Shown here: positions 1 through 11,722 of the stretch, in pieces
Layout: each line of letters starts with the position of its first letter
Numbering within the stretch: the first letter of the stretch is position 1
Origin: Corinectria fuckeliana
Lineage: Eukaryota > Ascomycota > Sordariomycetes > Hypocreales > Nectriaceae
NCBI GenBank assembly: GCA_019137255.1
Contig: WPDH01000183.1
Location: forward strand, 62,001 to 126,000
DNA: 64,000 bases
Direction of reading: 5' to 3'
Notes under the pieces: model-generated
Database searches by the model: none
Told to the model about the DNA's origin: nothing
What the model saw: only the letters and a program-made list of their open reading frames with translations
Made by a program: the position numbers and the translations under genes

Positions 1-1988
1 GTTCTTGAAGCAGCCTTCTCAAATCATGACCGGGGCTTTTCCAAACCGCTGCTGCTGGTCGAAACCAACCGTGTAGGGTTTGGCGGCTTTGAAAGTTACA
101 AGACCATGTCCCGTTGAAAATCCGATCCCAAGTCGCCGGCGACGAGAAGAGACGAGTTACTGCGTGTTTCTGGCAACCAGGCTGGGGTTTAGAGGGTTGT
201 TCGTTGAGCTGTGTCGGCTTACAGGGCCAAACGACGCCACCGTCCGGGGTTTGACAAACCACAACTCGCTCTTTGGAGCAGGACAATCGATTATGTGCCT
301 CTGAATCTTCAGCTTGGTGTTCTGGTATTTTTAAATACCTTGCTTGCCGTGATATCTACACCCCCCCATCACGTTCCCGTCCCGTCTCGCGTCGCACGAA
401 CTAGAACTACCCGCCGTCAAGGGCTCAGCTCCCCAATAGTCAGTCTCGTCTCCCCAGCTTCGGAAGGTGCCCTTCCCGCGGCAACAGCCCGGCGTGACAG
501 CCACGGGACGGTTCGCAGTTTGTGGTTGCACTCGGATGATGCTGTCAGGTGGATCAGGTCAGGGGCAGCAAAGGGAAGAGCAAGTGAAGCCCCTTCCCCC
601 GGGTAAGAATAGGAATGTGTCTGCTTACCTATCTAGTTGTTCCCTCGAGGCGGCAAGTAGCATGAGCTGGCGGGGAGAAGGGGTTGGAAGCCAGGGCGGG
701 AGGGCTACTCGAGACGACGGGATCGCCGTGGGCATCAGCGGAGGGGATACGGATGTTCGTTAGGACGCTGCACGAAGGTGGGATGACTGAGACCAGACTC
801 GCATACACGTAGATACTTTGTACACATACCAAAGTGCATGTTAGTGGGAGGGATGTTACCCACCGGTAATGAAGGGCCGGAGGTAGAGAAACTCGCAAAG
901 AGATCTGGATGAGGGTTAGTTCCTTCGTCAAGACTTGCCAAGAGCCCTTCCACCCAATATCGACACTGCCGTCTCCAACCTGTCCTCCCTTCAGACCAGG
1001 TGCGCCACCGAAGCCTCGCGAGATGTGCAGAAAGCAAGTAAGCGGCAGGCAGTCTGCAGTCCAGCAGCCCCCTCCCCCAAGCAGGAATCCACACACAAGG
1101 ACCGACCATTCACAGATGCCAGCGAGTGAAACAAAGCCCAAAGTGCCCATGTGCGTCACGAACACGAGTCACATCTGCAATGGGCACGGGGAGAGAGGGA
1201 GAGAGGAAGAGAAGGGTAAGGGGATTCGTGGCCCGATCGGAGTGGAACGAGGAGGGGAGGGCAAGAAGCGAAGGAGGGTCGCACGCCTTTTGTCGTCGTC
1301 AGAGGCCTGTGGTGAGGGGAGGGGGGATATCGGGCGAGGTTTGCTTGCTTGTGGACGGAGACGGGCGAGTGGGTGTGTATGGGGGTTGAGGGAGGGAGGA
1401 AGGATAGGCGAGGGCTGCGGAGGAATAGAGGATAGACAGAAGAGAGTGTGACGAGGTGCGGCTGGACGATGTTGATGGCCGACTTAGGGACGAGTCGGCT
1501 TGGTACTGCTTCATGTTGGGAGGCGAGGTGCCAGAGTTGGGAGAGAACCAGTTTGCCCTGCGTGGTAGACACCATCAAGCCCAGCAACTCCCGGCTCTCG
1601 GCCGCATCGTAGATCACACGTGGGCAGGCATATAGTGAGCGGGCCGTCTACTTCGTGCACATTGTCATCAACTCGCCACAAACATGTCGGTACGAATATT
1701 CTCGGCGCGTCCGAACCCCTGGTTGAGATCGATCCAGGCCCCCGCGTCCAGCAGAAACCGTCTCCGTCCGCCCGTGATCGTGCCATGTCATGTCCGCTTC
1801 GGAACCCCCCCCCCTCTTCTATCGACCATTGATTCCCTCGGACGTCTTCATCGACGATTAATACCTGGTGGCGAAGAAAGGGCCGCAAGCAACGAGCTTA
1901 CTATCAACCCCCTAGTTCCTGCAAAGGGTATGCGCTGATGACCCTGAGAGGCGAGAAGCCAAGAGAAAATAAAAAGCAAAACAAAGCA

Positions 1989-2019
<31 letters not shown>

Positions 2020-4368
2020 GGAGAACCACAACGCACGCAACGCACGCACTCCCTCACACTCCCTCACGTTGGCATGGAGATTGTCCCCCCCCCCCCGCCT
2101 TTGATTCATCCCTCAGTCGAGGCGGGCTCGCGATATCACCACTTTAGTACTTCTCCCGCGCCGCTCTTATCAAGTTGCGTAGCCTACTGTCAACTATTCC
2201 ACATGCGCCAAAGCACTAGAGTCGCCGTTCAGTAAGCAAGCCCGATTCGTGCCCACGCCCCCCTCCCCCTGCTTCAGCTCCCTAAGCCACCGACGAAGCA
2301 AGCGCCTCATGTCTTGCCACCAAGAGCCCCCGTAGACCAGTAACCAGTCTATGTACTGAGTTAGACCGTGTTAGGTACATGCCGTCGACGACGATGGACG
2401 AAGGCGGCGGAAACTGTGCTTGGCCCTGGAGGAGAGGAAGCGGCAGAGATGCGCATGTGCAAGTCGGAATGCTGCCAATCCAGGTGGCTCAAGCCCCGTC
2501 GATCCCCGGCAACGACACGCGGCGATGGACTCACTCACTCGCATCTGTTCGGACTTCTAGCATCAGTCTCCGTTGGGAAATGTCTGAGACACACAAATTG
2601 GCAGCGATGAATTGATTCATCTGCGCCTTATACCCCCTCCCCATTACAAGCCCCGCATCGCCTATCTCCATCCGCCTCCATTCCCAAGCCCAAGCCCGTT
2701 CCCAAAACGCACATACTGCATAGTAGATAACCCACCAAAAAAACTTGGTTCAAAGCCGGATTGCCACCAGGTTATCCCTGGTCCTCGGCCCAGATCGACC
2801 GCCGTGCCAACCCAGCCAACCTATGGGGATAACACCCGGCCGCCGCCCGCCCCGAGCTAGATACGAGGTAAGACACGGACACAGACACAGACAGACACAG
2901 ACGCAAATACATACAGTCACTACCCACAGGGCCTCCGGTTTCCTGTCACCGGGTCCCCTTGGCACCTCATCTCCCTCTGTCAAGTCTTTCTTTCTTGCCC
3001 ATGCTAGCTAGCCCACCCGTCTCGGCCTCAGCTGCCGATCTCGCCCTCGTCCATTCTCGGCCCGGACAGGCCCATTCCGGGCCGCCCGCTTCACACCAAC
3101 TCCCCACGCCAAAAGCGCACGTAGTAACTTAGCAGACATCTAGTCTAGTTGCATACTCCAGACTCTCCTAGCAAACTCTACCAGGGTTCCCAAGGGTCCA
3201 TACGAACTCCAATACCTATCCAAGCTCCAGTCTGCTCCCTGTAGGTCTACGCATCTCTCCACATGCCGATCCAGGCTGTGCTTGTGCGTGCCGCACGAGC
3301 CGCACCTGATACATGATACTCTAAGTCATCCCGTAAGTAGTATTAGAAAACAAATCTAGACGCTTCCAAGAAACCTTCCGGCTCGCAAAGAATAGACTTC
3401 CCGCGTAGATCTCCGCAACTAGTTCCCATTCGTTCCATCCCATCCCATCCGCGGCCTGTGGTGCTTGACCCGAAAGTCCAAGCCCATGCCCACTCACACG
3501 AGTCATGCGTTGTGGTGGCCCTTCGAGCACCGAGTCTAGACTTGTGCCTCATGCACTGATGCTCTCTCGCCTTGCTCGCTGGTATCACTGTCACTATGGG
3601 TGGCTTCATATCTCGTCGTGATCACATCTTTTTCTCTCGACTTGTTGGGCCTTCTGGAAAGGGCTTGTCGACGTAAAGAAAACAACCGTGAAGCAAACAT
3701 ATGCACACCAAAATATTTCCAAGATCAAATCCGTTTTGGAAATACCCAAATGCCCGTCTAGTCCACGCCGAAACAAAGGAAACCACGATTAATCCCAATC
3801 CTTTCTGTTGGGGTTAGCCTTTCCCCTTGCACGGTTCTCTCCCCATCGTATCGTCCCGTCCTGTCCCGTCCCGTCCTTTCCTTGCCTTCGTATCCTGTGT
3901 CCAAAGCCCTGCCAGTGTCCTTTGGTAACGAAACCAGTTTACTCTTGTGCCGATGCGTTCCCTATCCAGTACCTCGCAAACCCCGTTGCCGAATCCCGCC
4001 CCGTTGACTTGTCCCGGCCCGTGTGATGTGATAGATTCACGAAATAAAAACAAAAAGAGCTTCGACCCTTGTGAGGGCTTCCACTGCTTCAAGTCCAACT
4101 AGAGCCCTTGACGCCGATAATCCAGTCCGTCCTTTCCTGTTTGCGCCCCTTCACCTTTTGACACATCCTAGTCGTTGTTGCTTGCAGTTGGTTGTGGATG
4201 GCGTTATTTCCCGCGTCATGTTTCGCCTTTCCTTGGTTGTAGTCGTAGCCTTATCTCGCCCCGTGCTCTTACAGAGGAATCAATCCCTCGCTTCTTTGCG
4301 CTCACAGGAACGGGTATGTCGTGCTCGAAATTCGGGTATCGTCGACATCCCCCTGGTCCAATATGCGC
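1..4368. other. gene-free region, left end
   Basis: No open frame here shows a recognisable domain, and overlapping frames on both strands are all short and of biased composition. The stretch holds simple repeats: a GCAA tetranucleotide array, a 12-C run at about 2085-2096, and GACACA-type repeats near 2878-2905. The last few hundred bases are probably the 3' untranslated region of the FlbC-like gene. I see no RNA gene. Confidence 0.6.
1991..2019. repeat. (GCAA)n microsatellite, about 7 units
   Basis: Perfect tandem GCAA units are followed by degenerate ACGC-type repeats to about 2067. This is a plain intergenic microsatellite. Confidence 0.9.
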
Positions 4369-5814
4369 TCAAGCCTCCCTCTTCACATCTGAAATGCAAT
4401 CTCCATCCACACTTCGATCCACTCCGTTGTCTTCGTTGCTGTTCGCTCCTTCGCTGTTCTTGCCTTCGCATCCTTTGACGAGCCGGTGTCTCTGCGAGAA
4501 AAAAGTTAGCACAGAGCCTAGGTTAAGCGTGAGACATGAGAGACTGGTTGCGATGTTCCATGGACCTAGGGGTGTCCCTACCTTGAGGGCGTCCTTTCGG
4601 GAAAAGCTCTTGCTGCAATAAGTGCAAGGGAATGGCTTGACTGCCAGATGAATTCGCTTGTGTCGTTTCAAATCGTGGTTTCGGCTAAAGGACTGCACAC
4701 ATTGATCGCACTTGAAAGGCCGCTCAGACTGAGGGGGAGGCTGCCCGTGGCCGTACATCAGCGGGTGACCGTATTGGGGAACCATGCCAGGAATCATCGA
4801 CATCTGAGCCCCGGGCTGGTGGATATTTGACATGACGGATCCGCCCATGGCTGGTAGAGGCTGGTAAGAAGGATACGGCCTATACGGAGCAGGGGGAGCC
4901 ATGCCCGGTCCCTGCGATGGGCCGGAGAGGGAGCCTAGCCCTCTCGGAACTGGACCACCGCTGGTAGGCGAGTGCTGGGTCGGAGAAGGCTGAGGAGCGT
5001 ACGATGAAAAGTTGGACTGTTGAGGTGTGGACGAGGCCGGGTAGTAGCTTTGTGTGCCGGGAGGAGGTCGCGTGTGCGTGTAGGAATCAACGTGAGCCGT
5101 CGCACTAGACGGAGTGGTAGGCTGCGTCGAGACTGGGTTCGGCGAGGAAAGCATGGCGCTCTGGGAAGATTGATGGTGCGAGGAACTCGGGTGCCCTCCA
5201 GCACCTCCGCTGGAGAGAGAAGTCTGGAAGGGGTGCTGGACCTCGCCGTAAGGCGGGGGAGGGAGTCCTTCACCGCCGGTGGACGGGGAATGGGTGGTTC
5301 GGGGATGGCTGAACTGCATGTTCTGGGGCTGACTGTACATGGAAGAGCGTCCGCCAAAGTGCTGGTGGCCTAGAGAGGGTTGAGGTGGCGCCGCAGAGCT
5401 GACAGTGTACGACGAGTTGCCAGGCTGGGGCCATCCGTTGTGGACGTGGCCGCCGTACGAGTAGTGCATGCCGCCGGGTGCCTGAGAGCCCTGGGAGCTG
5501 CCGGTGTTGACGCTGGAGAGGCTTGGGCTCAGGCCGTCACTGGCTCCTGGCGAAGGGGTCAGAACACTGGGGGAAGAGGAACGACGGCGATCGGGAATAG
5601 GGCCGGAGAGGGAAGGATAGGACGGCGGATAGGGATATCCAGCCGGGGCCTGATCGAGGGAGTTGTGGAAGGGCTCGTGGGAGTCGCCCGGGAGGGGAGG
5701 GTACAAGGGGTATTTGGCCATACTTGGAACGTCTGCGGTAGGAGGAGGCAGAGAGAATGCAGGCAAGGCGCCGGCTGCAGGGCGACGCGACGAGAAACTG
5801 GTGGCCGCCTCCAT
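4369..5814 (-). CDS. flbC: FlbC-like C2H2 zinc-finger developmental regulator
   Basis: Predicted nuclear transcription factor of 451 aa. Exons on the minus strand are 5814-4582 and 4491-4369; the 90-nt intron (4581-4492) has a GT donor and a CGCAG acceptor. The first ~365 residues are low-complexity Pro/Ser/Gln/Gly/Tyr. Two zinc fingers follow: C369, C372, H385, H389 and then C397, C400, H413, C419, the second being a C2HC finger split by the intron. The finger pair, with SRNHDLKRHKRIH and SFSRKDALK, closely resembles FlbC, an activator of conidiophore development in Aspergillus; the symbol rests on that resemblance. The start is the first ATG in frame (context GCCATGG). The frame is open upstream to 5946 but has no ATG there. 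The very long upstream region fits a developmental gene. It could be another FlbC-type paralogue. Confidence 0.82.
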   Translation of the reverse strand: MEAATSFSSRRPAAGALPAFSLPPPTADVPSMAKYPLYPPLPGDSHEPFHNSLDQAPAGYPYPPSYPSLSGPIPDRRRSSSPSVLTPSPGASDGLSPSLSSVNTGSSQGSQAPGGMHYSYGGHVHNGWPQPGNSSYTVSSAAPPQPSLGHQHFGGRSSMYSQPQNMQFSHPRTTHSPSTGGEGLPPPPYGEVQHPFQTSLSSGGAGGHPSSSHHQSSQSAMLSSPNPVSTQPTTPSSATAHVDSYTHTRPPPGTQSYYPASSTPQQSNFSSYAPQPSPTQHSPTSGGPVPRGLGSLSGPSQGPGMAPPAPYRPYPSYQPLPAMGGSVMSNIHQPGAQMSMIPGMVPQYGHPLMYGHGQPPPQSERPFKCDQCVQSFSRNHDLKRHKRIHLAVKPFPCTYCSKSFSRKDALKVGTPLGPWNIATSLSCLTLNLGSVLTFFSQRHRLVKGCEGKNSEGANSNEDNGVDRSVDGDCISDVKREA

Positions 5815-6627
5815 GGCAATGCGCGCCGGGATGCTGTGTAGTGAGGATGGTGTTACTTGCAGCAGCAGCTGGGGGGTGGTCCTGTGGTTGGTTGCAACGG
5901 CGGCTGCTTCGTCGTCAAGATTTTGCGGGCGAGAGAGACAAAGCACGAAGCCTTTCTCTAGCTCGGTGGAAGGCGGAAAGGTAGAAGGCGATGGCGTAGT
6001 GAAGCACGGAAGAAGGATTCTATCAGGCTAGGCTGGAGAGAGGATGATTCAACCTTGGTGTCCGCACCCTGCTGGCACTGGAGACGGAGCTGAAGCAGGC
6101 AGCTCAGGGGCTTCGTCTTCCCACAATGGTCGTCTTCGTCTAGAGGAGGTAGCAAAGCACACAGTCGTGATGGGCGATCTCAAGGCGGTCCAACGTGACG
6201 TTGAAGAGGCTCTCGAGCTGTGGTGAAGCTGAGAGTTGGGCGAGGCGAAGGCTGGCGGCGGTGGCGGCACCGTGTGCCAGGCGTAATATGGCGGGTGATG
6301 GCTTTCCGGGAAAGGCGTTCCTTGAGGGTGCTGGAGGTCGTCGAAGAGGGGTTGTGATCAACCACACCGAGGCTGGGGATCGCGAAGCTTCTTCTATTAT
6401 ACACGGGAGGGGGCTTGTCGTCGATGCTAGATCGTCTGCAAGGTTATGCAGAAGTCGTCCTCAGGGTTCCCGGGGTAAGGTCTGGAAGGGGCAAGCTCGA
6501 ACTCAAATACTCAAAGAAAGGTCGGTCTTGTTGGAAGAGGAGGAGGAGGAAGGGGAGGAGGGAGGGAGGGGAGAAAGAATGAAAGAAAAGAAGAGCAGAG
6601 GTAAGGTGAGGGAGGAGAAAGGTAGGG

Positions 6628-6652
6628 AGAGATAGAGAGAGAGAGAGAGAGG
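6628..6652 (-). promoter_or_regulatory. CT-rich tract upstream of the FlbC-like gene
   Basis: A GA-repeat on the plus strand reads as a CT tract on the gene strand, inside a wider purine-rich block from about 6540. Pyrimidine tracts of this sort are common in promoters and leaders of filamentous fungi. Its role here is inferred. Confidence 0.35.
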
Positions 6653-6703
6653 GTCGAGCGTCGAGAGTCGAGAACCGAATAGTCGAGAAACCAAATCGTC
6701 GAG
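6653..6703 (-). promoter_or_regulatory. cluster of five CTCGAC hexamers
   Basis: GTCGAG (CTCGAC on the gene strand) occurs at 6653, 6660, 6667, 6682 and 6698. The gaps are 7, 7, 15 and 16 bp, about 840 bp upstream of the predicted start. A binding-site array or a decayed minisatellite would both fit. Confidence 0.3.
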
Positions 6704-7587
6704 AGTCACGATGCTCTTGGACCGTGGATGAATGGGGATTGAATGGGGGTCTCTGTGGTTTTGGGGTGTCGTCAATGGAGAACCTGAGACTCAATAAGGT
6801 TTGCAGTTCCAGGTGGCGCTCTTTGGCGTTTTGGGCGCAATTATGTATATCTTTTCGGGGCTCTCCAGGGCCCTCCAGGGCTCTCTCCGTCCTTAGACTC
6901 CCGTCCTTTGCGGTGCCAGTCTCCCAGTTAGTTGCCCCAGAGCTGGTTAGCTTCGAGTCCAGCTGCGTGCAGCTGCCTCTCCCACTCCCACTCCACTCTC
7001 ACCAGTCTCTCCCCCCTCCCCCCTTGTTCCTTGTTGGCATCCCAAGCATGCATCCCGGAAAGCCCACACACCCTCCATGTCCCTAACCCCCAGGGGTGGC
7101 CCCCTCATGGCGTTCTTTGTAGTTAGCGCGGCCTAGCTGGGTCTGCTGAGACGGGATCTCAAGGCCAGACGCCAGACGCCAAGGAGACTAGCTCGGGAGG
7201 GCTGAAGGATCGAGCATCCAGCTGCGGAGCCGGGGCGTGAGAAAGCTGCAAGTTTTGGCACAAAGCAGCATAAAGCACAGCGCACTAATAAGAACACGGC
7301 TTGAGAATGGGCTTGTCCCTACGTATGTAACATGTGCGCGTGCGTGCGTATGTAGTATGTGCGCGTGTGTGTCTATAGCCTAGTAACGAATACGGAGTGA
7401 GAGGAAGACAAGACAAGCAAGCGGCAATTCCGCAAAATGCTGCAAGCCCAGTAGCGGCCACCGCGACCATTTCCTCTCCACTCTCACCCACCACCTAGTC
7501 GCCGGAGCTGGAGCCGGAGAGGACAAAGAAGGGGGGGGGACGAATGGGTGGATGGGTGACAAGGCGACTCGCTGGCTGGCTGGCTAG

Positions 7588-7622
7588 ATGGATGGATCAT
7601 GGATGGATGGATGGATGGATGG
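7588..7622. repeat. (GGAT)n microsatellite
   Basis: Tandem GGAT units have one interruption near 7597. Intergenic. Confidence 0.85.
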
Positions 7623-7904
7623 ACAGATGAGTAGATGGACGGGGACGTGGATTCGGTTGCGGAGGGGCGTGGGTCTATGCAGTAGAGCCCCCAGAGGGCA
7701 GAGGAACAAAGGGGAGAGCGACACGAGAGTTGACGCCGGACGGGAACAGAGGGCCTGGAGTGAAGGCAGAATAGACGCAACCCGACCAGAATGTTGCCGC
7801 AAGGCAATGTACCTTGGGGTTCCAGCTGCAAATGCCACACAACAAACAGCAAGGACTGGTGAGAACGACTGGTTGAATAGCAACTGCAACTGACATGAGA
7901 GAGC

Positions 7905-7958
7905 GAAGTGTGTGTGTGCGTATGTGCGTATGTGCGTGCGTGCGTGCGTGCATGTGTA
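7905..7958. repeat. GTGTGCGTAT-type purine-pyrimidine microsatellite
   Basis: Alternating GTGTGTGC, GTATGTGC and GTGC units form a tract able to adopt Z-DNA. A similar TGTGCGCGTGCGTGCGTATG stretch lies near 7328-7370. Confidence 0.8.
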
Positions 7959-8710
7959 CCAATGACCGGATGTAGACGACAAGTCTCAGCCCCAATCCCA
8001 GTTTCTCTCCCGCCTTTTCCCACAGTCCAATTTGACTGGGGCTTGCGGGAGTGACAAGGGCCCGTCCCCATTCTCCAAGACCTCCTCCATCTCTCTCCCA
8101 AGTCCCTGCGGTCTCCTGCGTGGCTGAACCAGATCGGGAACGGGGTGTGTGTGAGAGGGGCTGGACGCCTGGGACGGACGCCCTACGGACTACGGCTACG
8201 GCACGCAGATCACTCCCACGCCTTCGTTTTTTTCCCTTTTCTTTCTTCTTTCTTTTCCCTCGCTGTCCCTTGGGGTCTGGATCTGAGCTAGGTCTGGGTC
8301 TGGGAATCTGAATTCCCTGAGTGGTCCCATGCCCTTTGAGTCTGCGTCTGCCAGTCCTGCTTGTCAGTTGGGCGCCGGTGGCAGACGGGTGTGGTGCGTG
8401 GGCATGGGTCGTCAACAGGCCTGGGCTGACGAGCTGACAGGCCCGAGGCTTGTGTTGAAGGTGCACTATGTCGAACAGCCAGCATCTATCCCCATCACCG
8501 GCTTGCTGGACATGATGAATGAGGCTGTACGGTGTCTGTCCTCCCCGTGGCGGGACCCGCGGGGCTGGATGCTGTTTCTCCTCTCCCCTGGAGGCGTGCA
8601 GCCGTGCAACGGGGACGGCGTCCGGAAGGCGCCCATGAGGTGGGCGTCCTGGGCTGCAGAGGGGTTGCGGTGGTGGTGGTGATGGAGTGGCCGAAGTTGC
8701 AAGTCACAAT

Positions 8711-8752
8711 TACTACTTCGTACCTATCTACGTACTTCGTACTTCGTACATG
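8711..8752. repeat. GTACTTC heptamer repeats
   Basis: TACTTCGTAC occurs three times, the last two copies overlapping, with a TACGTAC core between. It belongs to the TAC/GTA palindrome-rich motifs seen elsewhere in the gene-free DNA. Confidence 0.7.
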
Positions 8753-10640
8753 CGAACGGGACGACCTGGGGAAACCCCATGGGCTGGGGGCCGTAGGCTC
8801 GCCGACTTGGATTAAGGGAGGCCCCGTCTTTCCTTGCTTCCGGTAACCGAACTGGGGAATTCTCATCGCCGGTTCTGGAGATCGGTGCTCCCCGTCTTAG
8901 GCCGGTCGATACCACGGGTAAGCTGCGCGACGATCGTAGCACCTAGACCACCTACTACGGTAGGAGCAGGACCTCCGTGGGCGTGGACGTGCAGTGGCAA
9001 CAGTAGTCGACAGTGCCCAACAGACAACCGATGTGTGCGATCACTTATCGAGAGGCCCTTGTCTTGCCTTGTCTTGCAACGGATAATGACAGTCCAGCGG
9101 CCAACAAGGCGAGACGAGACACGCTCTCACTCAACGGGTAAGGCCAGGGTGGGCGCCATGATTAGGCTGAGACCCAATGCCGACCAGGTAGGCCGGACGT
9201 CGGTCCGGGTGAGCTCGGGGTTGTGTCATGTCAATGTCATATGGCAGAAGCAGAGGGCGAGGAAGACAACGAACCGAGCCTCACTCGATAGTTCAGCTTG
9301 TGTGACAGTGGTGACAGCTCGGGTCTTTCCCGTCCGACATGACACTCACATGTGCCTAAAATAAGCACTGCCGGGACTTACAGGCTACCTGATGACGGAC
9401 GACGGACGGCTAACGCGAGCCGCGGATGCGCATCTGACCAACAAAGACAACCAGATGCCTCCACCGGAGACAAGTCCGGCAAGGCATGGGAGATTCCTGT
9501 GCCGTCCAGTCGAGGCCATTCCAAAGTACATCTCGCGCACCTTGCCTTCACGTCCTCCAAGCAAACTCCAATGTTCGGATGCTTGAATTGTTACTTTCCT
9601 TTCTGGGACATTTGCCAATGTATGTAACTTAACTTTAAGGTAGATCGCCATGGATTTAATGGTCACCCCGCGTAACCCTGTGCAACACCCATCCATCAAA
9701 CTATATTTGTCATGTGTTATTCAAACCGGGACCCAATATTTCGCCTTTTTCTTCTTCTTCTTCTTCTTCTTGTGTCACAGTCACTCCCAGGGGTCCCTTC
9801 ACCACCATGCTTTGTGCGCGTAGGAAGGCTTCCATCAAGAACTCGAGTTGGATTTGATGGATGCCGCCGAGTCCGATGGGAGGTGAGATACGGAGCAAAC
9901 AAGATTGAAAGGAACCCAGAGCAGGGGGGGGAGAATGGATATGCAACGCAAGGGAGGGGTGTTGAGTTAGCAAAAGATAGACAAAGGCCGAAGGGCAAGA
10001 ATAAGAAATTTGATGAATCGAGGAGGGCCTGGAAACCAAGTTGCGGTTGCATTCTATTGATCGAACCGGGACCTGGATGCCAGCGTTTTCTTTTTTATTT
10101 CTCCCTCGAGGGGTGGAGGGAGGACCCCCCCCCTTGAGCATTCCCCAGATGTGAAGGGGAAAAAAGCGGGTGATTTGGTTTAGATTTCGCGAATTGAGAG
10201 TCTGAGTTTTCACTTTGCCAAGGGACGCATCGCATTCTCCGAAGGCCCCCGCACGAAACGGGGGGATCGGGATCACTGAGGCAGAGGGCGATCATAAGTA
10301 ATTACCTACTACTTAGATGGTGGCTCAAGCTCTGGAGACCGGAACTTGTTTACCTGCCTGCCGCATATTTCCTCCACTATCTCTTGTCTCTCGATGTCTG
10401 AATGTCCAGACCTGGGGGTCCTTTCTTCCCTTCTTCAACGCGATATTGCAACCTAACTAACGATGCTGTCGCGTCACCATCCCGCCTCTGCGCGCTGTCT
10501 GTCCTGAACTGATCACCAAACATGACGCTCGCTCCCACCTGTCGCAGTCGGCCCCGGTCCCCTGTCTGTCTCTCTCCCAAGATGCATCCCATCCGCCCAT
10601 CCTCCAGCTTTGGATGCGATTGCTGCGAGGCAAGCGCACG

Positions 10641-10677
<37 letters not shown>

Positions 10678-10699
10678 NNCCCCCCCCCCCCCCCCCCCC
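10641..10699. repeat. poly-C run with two undetermined bases
   Basis: An almost pure C run is interrupted by NN at 10678-10679. The true length is unknown because such runs collapse in assembly. Long proline or glycine frames through it are artefacts. Confidence 0.9.
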
Positions 10700-11102
10700 T
10701 CCCTCCACGGACCACGTCCCAGGGGACCACGACCAGGGGCAGGGTGAGAGAAGAGAAATAGACAGAATGCGCCTGGATGCCCCAATCCATCGTGGATCCC
10801 GCCGTACACACACTTGGCACTTGGCTTGCTGCTCCTTGGAGCCGTTCCGCCGCCATCGACGGATAAACTCAAGCCATGCCGACCCAACAGCTGGGAACAC
10901 CTCGAAAACGAGGCGCTCGACTCCCGTCGGTGACGCAGGACGCGGGTCGTCAGTCGCCTGTCGCCAGTCGCAAAGAAAGAAAAAGGCGGCGGTTTTCTCT
11001 GGGGTGACAACAATAATACCCACACTTCCCTCTCCCCCTCCCCCCTTGTAAGTAGACTAACCCCCCACCCATCTCCGCCAGAAGGGACGAGGCCAACTGG
11101 GA

Positions 11103-11181
11103 ACGGGGAAGGGGGGGGGGGGGGGAAACCAAACCCNNACGGGGAAGGGGGAGGGGGGGGGGGGGGGGGGAAACCAAGCCC
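11103..11181. repeat. two-copy G-rich tandem repeat joined by NN
   Basis: ACGGGGAAG, a long G run, then AAACCAARCCC occurs twice (11103-11136 and 11139-11181), separated by NN at 11137-11138. The G runs could form quadruplexes. The array is probably collapsed in the assembly. Confidence 0.85.
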
Positions 11182-11658
11182 ACCAAGAGTTCGATCAATC
11201 AATGGGTGAACCAGCCGGCTGGAATGGAGATGTGTTGGAATGAGGATCCCTAGTGCAGCTCGCGGCCGTCCGAACTGTGGCCTTTGTCTTTGTCGTCTTC
11301 CATCTCCTCCCCGGGGCCCAGTGCGGTCGATGGGCCGAATCGCACGTACACTTGATCGGCGCGGCCGGCAGGAGTCGCGGTATGTATTCTCTCGCTGGAT
11401 GTCCCCGGTCTCGTCCCTCTCTGGCCCTCGCCTTTCGATGCACAAGAGCGAGAGGGGCGTGCGACAACCCGCGGGCTACCAGTCCGGTAATGGCCAATCC
11501 CAAGAACCAGCCCGTGGCATGACTCTCCGGCGCTTCACGGCTTACACGGTCGCCCCCTCGATCTAGCATAGCCCAGCTTCAGCTATTCCCCGTTTGCTCC
11601 AATAAACTCGGCCCGGAATGATCTGCTCATGGAACCCCCGGCTCCCTGTACTTACGCT

Positions 11659-11722
11659 TCACACTCACACACTCACACACTCACAAACTCACACATACAC
11701 ATGCACACAGGCACACGCGCCC
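11659..11722. repeat. CACACTCA-type microsatellite
   Basis: Imperfect ACACTC and ACAC units. Intergenic. Confidence 0.8.

Noticed and set aside
9710..10276. 188-aa minus-strand frame upstream of the FlbC-like gene
   Set aside because: No domain, a Glu run from a TTC microsatellite, and competing frames on the other strand.
10513..11445. 310-aa minus-strand frame
   Set aside because: Built on poly-G/poly-C runs that include Ns; the Pro/Gly content is an artefact.
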